A DNA stretch of 33,539 nt from Clostridia bacterium BRH_c25 (GCA_001515955.1 LOES01000149.1:1-33539), one strand, 5' to 3'. Shown: positions 15,215 to 23,508, counted from the stretch's first letter. Made by a program: numbers and translations. Notes: a model not told the origin generated them from the letters alone.

Positions 15215-16447
15215 CTACATTATCCGCTTGCAGCCCATATCCTTCATAAAACGGTCTATGAGAGCCGCATAATCTCCTTTTATTACCAGATGGTGGTTCG
15301 CTATCGGATTCTTAAGAAAGTAGTTGATATCAGCATCCAGATGCACCTTCAACTGGGTTCTGCACATGTAGTCATCCTCAGGACTATCCACAAGCCGCCC
15401 GGATGCCACAAAGTACTTGTCCAACTTAGCACCGCCGCATTTGAACAGGGTCACAGGACCCTCCTCAATCATTCCCTGGATAGAAACTCCTATACGGGAT
15501 TCAAAGTGATTCCTGATGATATACTTGTCGGTCATACAGGTTGGAATTGTGCAGTGAGCCAATACTATATCATTTTTTTCAAAATCAATATAGGATGGAT
15601 TTGCCATGAAGGCTTTGCTCCCGGTAAGCATATTCACAAGCAGCATTGAGAACACCCCCTGGCAGTCCCCTTCACAGCCGAATACCACATCTTCATTATT
15701 CAGTAGAGACAGTGCAAGGCACCCGGTAGTTCCATGCTTCGGAAGCAGCTCAAAGCACCGCACTGTCATTGCATCAAATCCATATTCCTCGTGCAATGCC
15801 TTCAGTGCCAAGTAGACCTTTGCCCCTTCTATTACATCCTTCTCGTTCGGTTCCTTAATCAACGCCGCTCCGCTGATAAAATTATCTGCGATTCTCTTAG
15901 CCCTGTCGTTGCTGACCTCCTCTATTTGTTGGCTGAGTTCCTGCATTTCGATATTTTTAAACCTGACTCCCCACTTCTTTTGTGCATCCATATAGTTGAC
16001 GTCACTTGCAATAAGCCAATCAGACGGAAATCCCACCACTCCTATAGCAGCTTCATTCAAGCTTTTTTTGGCTGTACGGGCTGTATAGCTATACTTTATC
16101 TGTGAAACAGTCTCGTCCATATTTCCATGCAATATAATTGAATCATCCCCAAGGGCCTTGATCCATGCCAGTATTTCCATTGATGCGGCAAGGGAATTCT
16201 GCATGCTGTCCGTCAATAGGAGCACAGGCTTGGGAAGCTTGTCATATATATTCTTAAAATAATTCTCGACGCCTCCAGAACCAATAAATACAATAGGTAA
16301 ATCTACGATATCAGTATCTTCAGGATCTATAAAAGAAATATCGAAATTCTTTTTGAGTCCCGAGATGAAATCGTAGTGGGAGTTTTCAACCTTAGTAGCA
16401 TCATGTAGTGCAGAAAGCAAAGTTATTATGCCTAGCTTCAGCTTCAT
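15215..16447 (-). CDS. L-fucose/L-arabinose isomerase-like protein
   Basis: This 410-residue cytosolic protein looks like a member of the sugar isomerase family that includes FucI and AraA. The strongest match is in the C-terminal half: TGCLALSLLNNEDVVFGCEG followed by DCQGVFSMLLVNMLTGSKAF, then NDIVLAHCTIPTCM, the layout in which fucose and arabinose isomerases place their metal-ligand acidic residue and histidine. The N-terminal half (IITLLSALHDATKV; PIVFIGSGGVENYF; PVLLLTDSMQNSLAASMEIL) is Rossmann-like and less conserved. The start at 16447 has AGGTGGAG upstream. Kinase and aldolase genes that normally accompany fucose use are absent; its partners are two membrane-protein genes, so its real substrate is unknown. 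Confidence 0.7.
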   Translation of the reverse strand: MKLKLGIITLLSALHDATKVENSHYDFISGLKKNFDISFIDPEDTDIVDLPIVFIGSGGVENYFKNIYDKLPKPVLLLTDSMQNSLAASMEILAWIKALGDDSIILHGNMDETVSQIKYSYTARTAKKSLNEAAIGVVGFPSDWLIASDVNYMDAQKKWGVRFKNIEMQELSQQIEEVSNDRAKRIADNFISGAALIKEPNEKDVIEGAKVYLALKALHEEYGFDAMTVRCFELLPKHGTTGCLALSLLNNEDVVFGCEGDCQGVFSMLLVNMLTGSKAFMANPSYIDFEKNDIVLAHCTIPTCMTDKYIIRNHFESRIGVSIQGMIEEGPVTLFKCGGAKLDKYFVASGRLVDSPEDDYMCRTQLKVHLDADINYFLKNPIANHHLVIKGDYAALIDRFMKDMGCKRIM

Positions 16448-16491
16448 GATACTCCACCTGCCTTCATAATTATTTTTGAGCCTGCCTTTTA

Positions 16492-17190
16492 TCAGGCGGC
16501 TTTTGGCTTTCTTCTCTTGGCAAAAGCAAGTATCCCCCCCATAGCTATTGAAAGGAATGACGCCATAAGCACCCTGTATTCCGGTGCCAGCATGAAGGTA
16601 ATTGTATGTGCGGGAATCCAGAATATAGGGATAGTCTTTATTACCACAAAGCTGATGAACCCGTGGAAGTCTATTTTACCAACCACTTCTCCCAGCTTAA
16701 TCTTCATTATCCTTGACAGATTGCCTTCTCCAAGGTCTATAAAGGTATCCGTCACCCTGTGAAAAAGCATAAAGGTGGGCGCAAATGCAAGATTCATAAA
16801 TGAACTGGTAAAAAAAGCAAATAGCACTTGGTTTATAACTTTATTGGTGCTTGCCGGAAGCAGAGCCTTATTCATGGCACCTGTAACACCTCCGGCAAAT
16901 ATTTCAAATATTATTACAAAAGCCATACCCAGAAGTCCCCATACAAATACCCTATAAGGAAGTCCTACCGGCTTTTTCCATTCACCTGCAACTATTCTGA
17001 GTGCCATAAGCTCACCCATTGTAGCCAGGATTGCCACCTTTATAAAACCCATGAGATAAGGATGTGTTTTAGTTGCTGTTATAAACAAGGTGTGAGTGGC
17101 CGGATATGATAGAATGAATGCAATTGCAAAAAGGGTTCCAAACCATACAATAAAACATAAATAATTGCGGAAATTACTACTATTTTTCAA
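16492..17190 (-). CDS. Polytopic membrane protein, unknown function
   Basis: This protein of 232 residues has about six hydrophobic segments (for example WFGTLFAIAFILSY, GFIKVAILATMGELMALRI, FVWGLLGMAFVIIFEIFAGG, NQVLFAFFTSSFMNLAFAP and VLMASFLSIAMGGILAFA) and a basic C-terminus (KRRKPKAA). The last third, with FWIPAHTITFMLAPEYRV, loosely resembles the closing part of Mpv17/PMP22 channel proteins, but I would not rely on it. The start is TTG at 17190 with AAGGAGG seven bases upstream. It lies 45 bases before the fucose-isomerase-like gene and has its own promoter, so these two genes probably form a unit. Confidence 0.75.
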   Translation of the reverse strand: MKNSSNFRNYLCFIVWFGTLFAIAFILSYPATHTLFITATKTHPYLMGFIKVAILATMGELMALRIVAGEWKKPVGLPYRVFVWGLLGMAFVIIFEIFAGGVTGAMNKALLPASTNKVINQVLFAFFTSSFMNLAFAPTFMLFHRVTDTFIDLGEGNLSRIMKIKLGEVVGKIDFHGFISFVVIKTIPIFWIPAHTITFMLAPEYRVLMASFLSIAMGGILAFAKRRKPKAA

Positions 17191-17225
17191 TACTGAACCT
17201 CCTTCATAAATTTAGGCGTAATATC

Positions 17226-17254
17226 ATTATACAAGATAACTCTGTCACTCGCAA
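17226..17254 (-). promoter_or_regulatory. Promoter for the membrane protein and isomerase-like pair
   Basis: On the minus strand TTGCGA (17249-17254) and TATAAT (17226-17231) are separated by 17 bases. The -35 box lies inside the last codons of the MgtC-like gene, so the two downstream genes can be transcribed independently of it. Confidence 0.65.
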
Positions 17255-17910
17255 ACTTCAACATATAAAATACCCTCTATTTTCGATAAACAGTCCATAA
17301 CCTCCGGTCCTATATCCTCCTTCGCCTTGCTGATCCTGACTTTAATCAGAACAGAGGCTCCCTCCGTCACTTCCATGGAGATATCGCATATCTGCAGATC
17401 ACATTTACCCAACTCAGTACCAATCTTGCCTATCTGCCCGGGTCTATCGGTGGATTTTATTTTGAGGAGTGTGCTTTTCCTGTTTCCATATATGTGATAT
17501 TCAAACCTTGAAAAAACCACAAGTGTGATAAGTACAAGTATAGTTGCAAATATCGATCCGGTATAAAAACCCAGACCTACAGCAAGGCCGATGCACGCTA
17601 CCGACCAAAGGCTGGCAGCTGTTGTCAGACCCTTTACTGTAACCCCTTCCTTCAATATTGTTCCCGCACCAAGAAAACCAATTCCGCTTATTACCTGAGC
17701 CCCCATACGTGCCGGATCTATATTGGCATAAGTCTTATATTGTTCATATATAAAAATATTACACAGCATAACCAGTGTAGAACCTATACATACAAGTATA
17801 TGTGTTCTGAAGCCCGCCGGATGCCCCAATCGTTCCCTTTCAATGCCGATAAGCCCTCCCAGCAGGCAGGCAAGGGTAAGTCTGATAAGCAGCTCCATAT
17901 TGTCAGGCAT
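17245..17910 (-). CDS. MgtC/SapB-family membrane protein
   Basis: This 221-residue protein belongs to the MgtC/SapB family, whose members are membrane proteins tied to magnesium limitation, virulence or acid tolerance. The N-terminal membrane domain has the family signature: LACLLGGLIGIERERLGHPA, GFRTHILVCIGSTLVML, and MGAQVISGIGFLGAGTILKE followed by VTVKGLTTAASLWSVACIGL. The C-terminal part from about residue 145 is a soluble ACT-like domain (KSTDRPGQIGKIGTELGKCD). The start at 17910 has AGGTGG seven bases upstream. It may act with the two downstream genes, but a separate promoter lies between them. Confidence 0.9.
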   Translation of the reverse strand: MPDNMELLIRLTLACLLGGLIGIERERLGHPAGFRTHILVCIGSTLVMLCNIFIYEQYKTYANIDPARMGAQVISGIGFLGAGTILKEGVTVKGLTTAASLWSVACIGLAVGLGFYTGSIFATILVLITLVVFSRFEYHIYGNRKSTLLKIKSTDRPGQIGKIGTELGKCDLQICDISMEVTEGASVLIKVRISKAKEDIGPEVMDCLSKIEGILYVEVCE

Positions 17911-18070
17911 TGATCTCCACCTCACTTCAACATATTTCTAATATATTATCCGAATTACTGTTCCTTATGTTGCAATATTCGACTTATTGCTTAAGTATTC
18001 CTGTCGTGCAAAATATTAATCCTTGAAATATTATATACTTAGTGGTAAGTTTTTATTGTAAGTACTATAT

Positions 18071-18114
18071 GTTTCGCACTAAATCCATTACATAATTGTT
18101 CAATAGTGCGAAAC
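18071..18114. repeat. Perfect 11-bp inverted repeat upstream of the aminotransferase
   Basis: GTTTCGCACTA (18071-18081) and TAGTGCGAAAC (18104-18114) are exact reverse complements 22 bases apart, in the 293-base gap between the divergent MgtC-like gene and the aminotransferase gene. A further half-like GTGCGA occurs at 18162. The long spacer and lack of a T-tract argue for a pair of operator half-sites rather than a terminator. Confidence 0.6.
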
Positions 18115-18204
18115 GTTTTCCTTGATGTTATAAATCGCTTCTATTCTATGTAATCTTCTTTGTGCGATTTATATTATAAATATATGAAGACAGGAGCTGG
18201 ATCA

Positions 18205-19035
18205 ATGAGCAATGAAATAATAGAAAGCTTTCTTATTTCTAATAGTAAAGTTGTACCGGTGTCTGAGGCTGGATTGCTCTCTGCAAATTCCTCCGGAACA
18301 ATTTATGAAGTAGTAAGGGTACTTTCGGGAGTCCCTCTTTTCCTTGAAAGACACATGGAAAGACTGGAAGCTTCAGCCAAGCTTGTAGGGTGTTCTGTAA
18401 GCTCTATAGCCGGCAAGATCGAAAGCAGTATACGTGAGTTGATAAAGGTCAATGGCAGTCCTGAAAAGAATATTAAGATAATAGTATATAATCTGAAAAG
18501 CAACACTCCTGATTATATGGCTTATTTCATACATAGCAGCTATCCGTCAGCAGAAGAATATCATAATGGAGTCCATGTCATACTTCTGCAGGAGGAAAGG
18601 ACCAATCCCAATGCAAAGGTTGTGAATTTGAGGTTCAAGGAGAAAGTATCCGCTGCTATGTCTGATTCCAATGCTTATGAGGCGTTGCTGGTAAACAATG
18701 AAAACGAAATAACCGAGGGAAGCCGTTCCAATATATTCTTTGTCAAGGGTGATACCGTTCTTACAGCACCCAAAGGAAATGTATTGATAGGAATAACCCG
18801 TGTATGTATCTTCGAACTGTGTAAAGAGCTGGAAATTGAGATAGTGGAACGACCCGTATCTGTTTCAACGCTTGATAACATGGATGGTGTATTCATGACC
18901 GGAACCTCACCAAAGCTTCTCCCAATCAGCACAATTGATGATATGCGCTTCTGTTCTGCCGGCAATCATGTAATCAGGGCACTTATGAAGGGTTATGATG
19001 ATATGCTTGATGATTATATCATCAAGAGTCGCTAG
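18205..19035 (+). CDS. Class IV PLP-dependent aminotransferase (BCAT / D-amino-acid transaminase type)
   Basis: This fold-type IV enzyme transfers amino groups with pyridoxal phosphate. The 276-residue protein shows the family order: EAGLLSANSSGTIYEVVRV, VPLFLERHMERLEASAKLVG, the likely Schiff-base lysine K138 in NAKVVNLRF (33 residues before the next motif, as in the family), EALLVNNENEITEGSRSNIF with the conserved Glu, and FMTGTSPKLLPI near the end. The ATG at 18205 follows AGGAG; an upstream TTG frame has no ribosome site. Spacing resembles D-amino-acid transaminase, but the Arg-x-His carboxylate trap of that enzyme is not evident, so branched-chain aminotransferase or aminodeoxychorismate lyase remain possible. 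It converges with the D-serine lyase gene. Confidence 0.85.
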   Translation: MSNEIIESFLISNSKVVPVSEAGLLSANSSGTIYEVVRVLSGVPLFLERHMERLEASAKLVGCSVSSIAGKIESSIRELIKVNGSPEKNIKIIVYNLKSNTPDYMAYFIHSSYPSAEEYHNGVHVILLQEERTNPNAKVVNLRFKEKVSAAMSDSNAYEALLVNNENEITEGSRSNIFFVKGDTVLTAPKGNVLIGITRVCIFELCKELEIEIVERPVSVSTLDNMDGVFMTGTSPKLLPISTIDDMRFCSAGNHVIRALMKGYDDMLDDYIIKSR

Positions 19036-19143
19036 TCACGAGTCGCTAGTCGCTAGATTTAAGCCAGGCGCTGGGGTATTAGTTATGGCTATGAATTTTC
19101 AAATTGGAGTTCTTGCTACAGCACTAGAGACTAGTGACTTACT
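19026..19143. repeat. Inverted pair of 7-bp tandem repeats between convergent genes
   Basis: The left side reads GTCGCTA-GTCACGA-GTCGCTA-GTCGCTA (19028-19055, period 7) and the right side ACTAGAG-ACTAGTG-ACTTACT (19123-19143, period 7). Read on the opposite strand the right side matches the left (AGTCGCTAGTCGCTAG versus AGTCACTAGTCTCTAG, 14 of 16), so the two tracts are inverted around about 67 bases. The left tract overlaps the last codons of the aminotransferase gene. The pair could be a small mobile repeat or a bidirectional hairpin. Confidence 0.6.
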
Positions 19144-19144
19144 G

Positions 19145-20512
19145 TTAACGGCACGGCGTTAGCAGTCCTTTCCCTCTGTCATAGAACTCCTGCATCATGT
19201 CTTCAGGCACAAACAGCCCCCCTGTAGCCCATGCTATATGTGTGGAGTTTTTCATATTGCCATTAAGCCCGTTGGCATTAATATAAGCCCTTCCTTCACT
19301 GCTGCCTTCCAGCCATATTGGTCCCAGAAGTCCCGGAGTTGCCGATGGTTCAATCTTAATGCCCTCCTCATCCTTCATCATGGCAAGCAGCTTGTATAGT
19401 TCATTATCATCAACAGTGTATATGCCGCTAAGAAGCTTCTCCACAATCCTGCCTGCAAAGCCGGAAGGCCTTCCAACTGCAAGCCCGTCGGCATCTGTAA
19501 TATTGTCCATTCCGAAGTCCTGCACTGAAAGCCTTTCATTCTCACCTGTCGCCAGTCCAAGAAGCATACAGGGTGAGTGAGTCGGCTCGACAAAGAACAC
19601 ATGCACATAATCCCCAAACACCTGCTTCAAGCCAAAACATATGCCTCCCGGTGCGCCACCCACCCCGCAAGGTATATATACAAACAATGGATGATCCTTG
19701 TCAACCGCTGTTCCAAGACTATCCAACTGCCCCTTCAGGCGAAGCGCTGCCACACTATATCCCAGGAACAGATTTTTAGAATTCTCGTCATCCACGAAGT
19801 AGCTGCCGGGATCCTGCTGCGACTGCCTTCTTCCTTCCTCTACAGCCTTGCTGTAATCGGATGAGTATTCTATAACATTGACACCTCTGCTTCTCAGAAG
19901 GCTTTTCTTCCATTCCTTCGCATCTGCCGACATGTGTACAGTAACCCTGAAGCCCAGGGCAGAACCCATTATACCTATACTTAATCCCAGATTGCCGGTT
20001 GAACCCACAGCCAGCGAGAATTTTCCAAAGAATTCTCTGAAAGCAGGCTCTGCCATTTCAGAATAATTGTCATCCATACTTATCATATTATCCTTAACAG
20101 CCAACTCCTCCGCATGCTTAAGCACCTCATAGATGCCTCCCCTTGCTTTAATGGAACCCGCTACAGTCAGATAATTGTCGCATTTAAGCATAAGCCCGCC
20201 TTCAAAGGCCTGATTATATACAGCCTGAATACCGCTCTTCATTCCTTTAATATATACTAATTCAGATTCAATCAACCCTTTTTTATCCATTGTTTCGGGA
20301 AACAGCCTTTCTATTAGCGGAGCAAATCTTTGAAGTCTTTTTTCCGCATCAGCCATATCCTCAAAGGTTAAAGGAAGTCCGGGAAGTACATTATCAGCGC
20401 TGTCCGGGCCATTGTTAACCCAGAAAACAGGTTTATACCCCATAAGCTTCTCAATGACAGGAAACTCCTCAACCCACCGATCAATCTTTTTGCCCAATAC
20501 CATCTTATCCAA
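19145..20512 (-). CDS. dsdA: D-serine ammonia-lyase
   Basis: DsdA deaminates D-serine to pyruvate and ammonia with pyridoxal phosphate in the cytosol. The 455-residue protein closely follows the family: CDNYLTVAGSIKARGGIYEV with the Schiff-base K122, the phosphate-binding loop VGSTGNLGLSIGI around residue 169, VTVHMSADAKEWKKSLLRS, YIPCGVGGAPGGICFGLK, FVEPTHSPCMLLGL, and THIAWATGGLFVPE near the C-terminus. The start is TTG at 20512 because GGGAGG is eight bases upstream; the in-frame ATG three codons later would be too far away. No dsdC-type regulator or D-serine permease is beside it. It fits the D-amino-acid genes at 21791-30801. Confidence 0.95.
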   Translation of the reverse strand: MDKMVLGKKIDRWVEEFPVIEKLMGYKPVFWVNNGPDSADNVLPGLPLTFEDMADAEKRLQRFAPLIERLFPETMDKKGLIESELVYIKGMKSGIQAVYNQAFEGGLMLKCDNYLTVAGSIKARGGIYEVLKHAEELAVKDNMISMDDNYSEMAEPAFREFFGKFSLAVGSTGNLGLSIGIMGSALGFRVTVHMSADAKEWKKSLLRSRGVNVIEYSSDYSKAVEEGRRQSQQDPGSYFVDDENSKNLFLGYSVAALRLKGQLDSLGTAVDKDHPLFVYIPCGVGGAPGGICFGLKQVFGDYVHVFFVEPTHSPCMLLGLATGENERLSVQDFGMDNITDADGLAVGRPSGFAGRIVEKLLSGIYTVDDNELYKLLAMMKDEEGIKIEPSATPGLLGPIWLEGSSEGRAYINANGLNGNMKNSTHIAWATGGLFVPEDMMQEFYDRGKGLLTPCR

Positions 20513-20598
20513 AGAACTTTCCTCCCTTTAATATCTATTGAGCAAGACTCTGTTGTCAGGCAATAGGTCTAAGTATACCCACGCAGCCCTGCTCTAAT

Positions 20599-20615
20599 TC
20601 TCGCATCTCGCATCT
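20599..20615. repeat. Short 7-bp tandem repeat upstream of dsdA
   Basis: TCTCGCA is repeated twice and begins a third copy (TCT). The gap also holds GGCAATAG near 20560, a module found as well beside the 15073 repeats. It is the third period-7 tract in the window. Confidence 0.45.
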
Positions 20616-20704
20616 ACATTAATTATAAATTCTTGCCTATAACAGTGTCAAATATTCTGCCGCTACATAAAATGATAATATCACTGCATGTGAGGTGAAT
20701 TGTT

Positions 20705-21148
20705 ATGCCACTTTCTACCAGAGAATTGTTTGCTCGAATGATAAGGTGTGAGGCCGGTGGCGAAGGTGAAAACGGGATGAAAGCCGTAGCTACTGTGATT
20801 ATGAATAGAGTCCATGTGCCCAATGGCGAGTATCAAAGATTAGGTCAGGGAGATTTGCGCAAGGTGCTATTTCAGAGAGGACAGTTTGACTGTGCCGCAG
20901 AAACTCTGGGAGGACAGATTAATCCGCAGAATATATATAATATACCGGCTGAGCAAATACACTACGACATAGCCGACTGGGCTTTGTCGGGCAACAAGCA
21001 GCTGACAGTGGGCTACTGCCTGTGGTATTTTAATCCATTTGCTCCGACATGCATTCAGACTTTCCCCAGAAACGGCTCCGGTACATTTGCAAACAGAATA
21101 GGAGAGCACTGCTTCTATAATCCTACAAGACTTTATTATTTTACATAG
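20705..21148 (+). CDS. Spore cortex-lytic type cell wall hydrolase (CwlJ/SleB catalytic domain)
   Basis: This stand-alone Hydrolase_2 domain of 147 residues has no signal peptide and no peptidoglycan-binding domain, like CwlJ, which degrades spore cortex during germination. The catalytic region reads ARMIRCEAGGEGENGMKAVA with the likely catalytic Glu16, then TVIMNRVHVPNGEY and QRGQFDC; the C-terminal half has ADWALSGNKQL and LWYFNPFAP. The ATG at 20705 follows GAGGTGAATTGTT. A CATAAAAT box at 20666-20673 resembles the -10 of sigma-E promoters, but the -35 is not convincing. GerQ, which CwlJ needs for its placement in Bacillus, is encoded 51 bases downstream, which strongly supports the assignment. 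Confidence 0.88.
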   Translation: MPLSTRELFARMIRCEAGGEGENGMKAVATVIMNRVHVPNGEYQRLGQGDLRKVLFQRGQFDCAAETLGGQINPQNIYNIPAEQIHYDIADWALSGNKQLTVGYCLWYFNPFAPTCIQTFPRNGSGTFANRIGEHCFYNPTRLYYFT

Positions 21149-21199
21149 GAAAAGAACGGAAAGTAAAACCAATTAGAATATCAATGAAAGGAGATTCTT

Positions 21200-21679
21200 A
21201 TGTACAGCAATAGTCCATACAATTATAACCAAGCTCCACTGGCAGGTACTGCCCAGTCCCAGTTCAATACTATTGCCGAGGGGGGCACAACCTTTGGTTA
21301 TCCAATGGCACCCAGCCCTTATGGAACTATGCAGGTTGCTGCACAGCCAATGATGGGAGGGCAAGTTGGAATAGGACAGCAGATACCTCAGATGCCTCCG
21401 CAACCAATGCAGGTTCCCGTTACAGGAGCAGCTCCTGTAGACTTTGAAACACTCCCAACAACACCTGTACTTGATATTGGATACACGCAGGGCTACCTGA
21501 AGTCACAGATCGGGCAACGGATCAAGGTGGAGTTCCTTATCGGCACCAATATGCTGATAGACCGTGAGGGGACACTTGTTGATGTCGGAATAAGCTACAT
21601 CATTATAAGGGAAGTTGAAACTGACGACCTGCTGCTTTGCGATATTTACTCAATAAAATTCGTACGCTTCTATTACTGA
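21200..21679 (+). CDS. gerQ: Spore coat protein GerQ
   Basis: GerQ is a spore coat protein that is crosslinked by transglutaminase in Bacillus and is needed for CwlJ function there. The first 80 or so of its 159 residues are rich in Gln, Pro, Met, Gly and Tyr, typical of coat proteins (for example MYSNSPYNYNQAPLAG). The conserved domain follows: VLDIGYTQGYLKSQIGQRIK, VEFLIGTNMLIDREGTLVDV and IIREVETDDLLLCDIYSIKF, ending in VRFYY. The start has AAAGGAG upstream. The gene follows the CwlJ-like gene in the same orientation and ends before a clear terminator. It is firm evidence that the organism makes endospores. Confidence 0.93.
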   Translation: MYSNSPYNYNQAPLAGTAQSQFNTIAEGGTTFGYPMAPSPYGTMQVAAQPMMGGQVGIGQQIPQMPPQPMQVPVTGAAPVDFETLPTTPVLDIGYTQGYLKSQIGQRIKVEFLIGTNMLIDREGTLVDVGISYIIIREVETDDLLLCDIYSIKFVRFYY

Positions 21680-21691
21680 TATCAGAAAGAC

Positions 21692-21720
21692 GAGACCTCA
21701 AAGCCTTTTGAGGTCTCTTT
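21692..21720 (+). terminator. Rho-independent terminator after gerQ
   Basis: A perfect 11-bp stem (GAGACCTCAAA at 21692 paired with TTTGAGGTCTC at 21707) with a four-base loop is followed by TTTCTC. It begins 13 bases after the gerQ stop. Because deacylase 1 ends at 21791 on the other strand, the hairpin may also stop transcription arriving from that side. Confidence 0.85.
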
Positions 21721-21790
21721 CTCATAAAAATACTTGCCAACCTGTCCGGCTGATTATTCTTTATACACATGTCTCCGGAATGCATACAAC

Positions 21791-23431
21791 TTAGCCTCTA
21801 TACCCGGCATCCCGTTGTGAGTCTTGTCTGCGAAGAAGCTTGCCTGCCCTTGTGCCGTTATATTCACCATCCTTGACGACAATCCGTCCATTTACTATGA
21901 CATAGCCAAGTCCGTCGTTCTTGCGGAAGGGATGTATAAAATCAGCATTTTCACGCATATTTTCCCAGTCAAGAATACATATATCGGCAGCAAAGCCCTC
22001 CTTGAGACAGCCCCGGTTTAAGATACCCGCAGTTTCTGCAGGCAGTCCTGTTGCACGATATATCGCCTTGTGCACAGGCATGATATTATTCTCACGGACA
22101 ATTCGAAGATGTCGTATAAATGTAGCTGTCCCTCGAGGATGACTACCTCCAACTTGCTCTCTATCCTGATGCTCATTGTGCATCCAGTCGGTTCCGGGCA
22201 TTACGCAGGGATGAGCTATAATACGCATCATATCCTCCTCGCAAATAAGGAAGAATGCCATATCAACAACACCCCGGTTTAAAATTAACAGATCAATGGC
22301 AGCATCAATCTCATCGCAGCCCATGAGTATGGCAACCTCGGCTATAGTTTTTCCGATATACTCCTTGGTTTTGGGTGCTCCGACAATAAGAGAACCCTCA
22401 GGGCTTGCAGCCATGAACATGTTTTCATATTCCTCACTATCAATAGATAGAGCTTTTTTTGCCTTTTCACGGAACTCAGGATCATTAAGCCGCTCAACCA
22501 ATACTTTTATTCCATCAGTCGCATAGCTGGGCGGCAATGAAGAAATAAGGCCGGTAGAACAGGCAAGGAAAGGGTACTGATCAGCCCGGACGCGGGTGCC
22601 CCGAGCGTTAGCCTCATCAATCATCTTGAGAGTAACTGCAGATAAGCCTGCGTTTTTCTGATTGCATACCTTATGATGAGAAATGACTGAGGTTATGCCG
22701 CAGGTTTCTCCGACGCATATACATTCCTCAACGGCTGAAAGCAGCTTGAAGCTTTCTCCCCGTATATGTGAAACGTAGAAACCGCCATATTCGGCGACAA
22801 CCTTTGCAAGCTCAATGATTTCATCAGTGTCGCCATAGACACCCGGGGGATAGATGAGCCCGGTTGACAGGCCAAAGCAACCGCATTCCATTCCTTGACG
22901 AACCCATTCACACATTTTGCCAAGCTGCTCAGCCGTAGGCTTTTCCGGGCTGTAGCCCATGACATGTTTGCGTATTTCTCCATGAGCTGCTACAAGTCCT
23001 ACATTTGTACCCAAGCCCTGCTTTTCAAGTCCTGCAAAAACACTCCTGTAATCACGCCATAATTCACGTATATATTCAAGCTGTTCAGATGATATATTTT
23101 TAACATCATATCCATATTCGTTAGCTGTGCAATATGGTACCGGCGATGAACCGCATTGACCACACATTTCGGTTGTGATACCCTGCTCAAGTTGGTTATA
23201 CGCATCACTGCCAAATAGTAAGGAACTGTCTCCATGACTGTGGAAATCAATAAACCCGGGAGTTACAAAAAGTCCCTCGGCATCAATTATCTTCTCAGCG
23301 TCTGCATCACCGATAGTGCCAATTTTGGCAATTGTGCCGCCTATAATACCCATATCGGCGGCAAAGGGCTCCTTTTCGCCTGTGCCATCTACGATTTTAC
23401 CGTTCTTAATGATTAAATCAAATTCCTTCAT
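21791..23431 (-). CDS. N-acyl-D-amino-acid deacylase (D-aminoacylase), copy 1
   Basis: This amidohydrolase-superfamily enzyme of 546 residues should hydrolyse N-acyl-D-amino acids to a carboxylate and the free D-amino acid. It shows the N-terminal FDLIIKNGKIVDGTGEKEPF, the metal site TPGFIDFHSHGDSSL with H64 and H66, the metal-bridging Cys93 in TTEMCGQCGSS, later histidines in GFYVSHIRGES and TSVISHHKVC, and the catalytic Asp in MPGTDWMHNEHQ. The C-terminal beta domain ends GLGYVIVNGRIVVKDGEYNG. A dihydroorotase or related amidohydrolase is less likely because the single-Cys metal site is specific to this group. It is the last gene of the transporter cluster and is distinct from copy 2 at 29203-30801. 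Confidence 0.9.
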   Translation of the reverse strand: MKEFDLIIKNGKIVDGTGEKEPFAADMGIIGGTIAKIGTIGDADAEKIIDAEGLFVTPGFIDFHSHGDSSLLFGSDAYNQLEQGITTEMCGQCGSSPVPYCTANEYGYDVKNISSEQLEYIRELWRDYRSVFAGLEKQGLGTNVGLVAAHGEIRKHVMGYSPEKPTAEQLGKMCEWVRQGMECGCFGLSTGLIYPPGVYGDTDEIIELAKVVAEYGGFYVSHIRGESFKLLSAVEECICVGETCGITSVISHHKVCNQKNAGLSAVTLKMIDEANARGTRVRADQYPFLACSTGLISSLPPSYATDGIKVLVERLNDPEFREKAKKALSIDSEEYENMFMAASPEGSLIVGAPKTKEYIGKTIAEVAILMGCDEIDAAIDLLILNRGVVDMAFFLICEEDMMRIIAHPCVMPGTDWMHNEHQDREQVGGSHPRGTATFIRHLRIVRENNIMPVHKAIYRATGLPAETAGILNRGCLKEGFAADICILDWENMRENADFIHPFRKNDGLGYVIVNGRIVVKDGEYNGTRAGKLLRRQDSQRDAGYRG

Positions 23432-23508
23432 TTTTTACCTCTTTCCCGATATAATATATGATCTGTATTTATATGCCCAATAAGGGTTCCTTTGTCGCCG
23501 CTGCATTT

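Noticed and set aside
18205..19035. Firm assignment as D-amino-acid transaminase
   Set aside because: Motif spacing fits, but the Arg-x-His carboxylate-binding pair of that enzyme is not seen, so only the class IV family is claimed.
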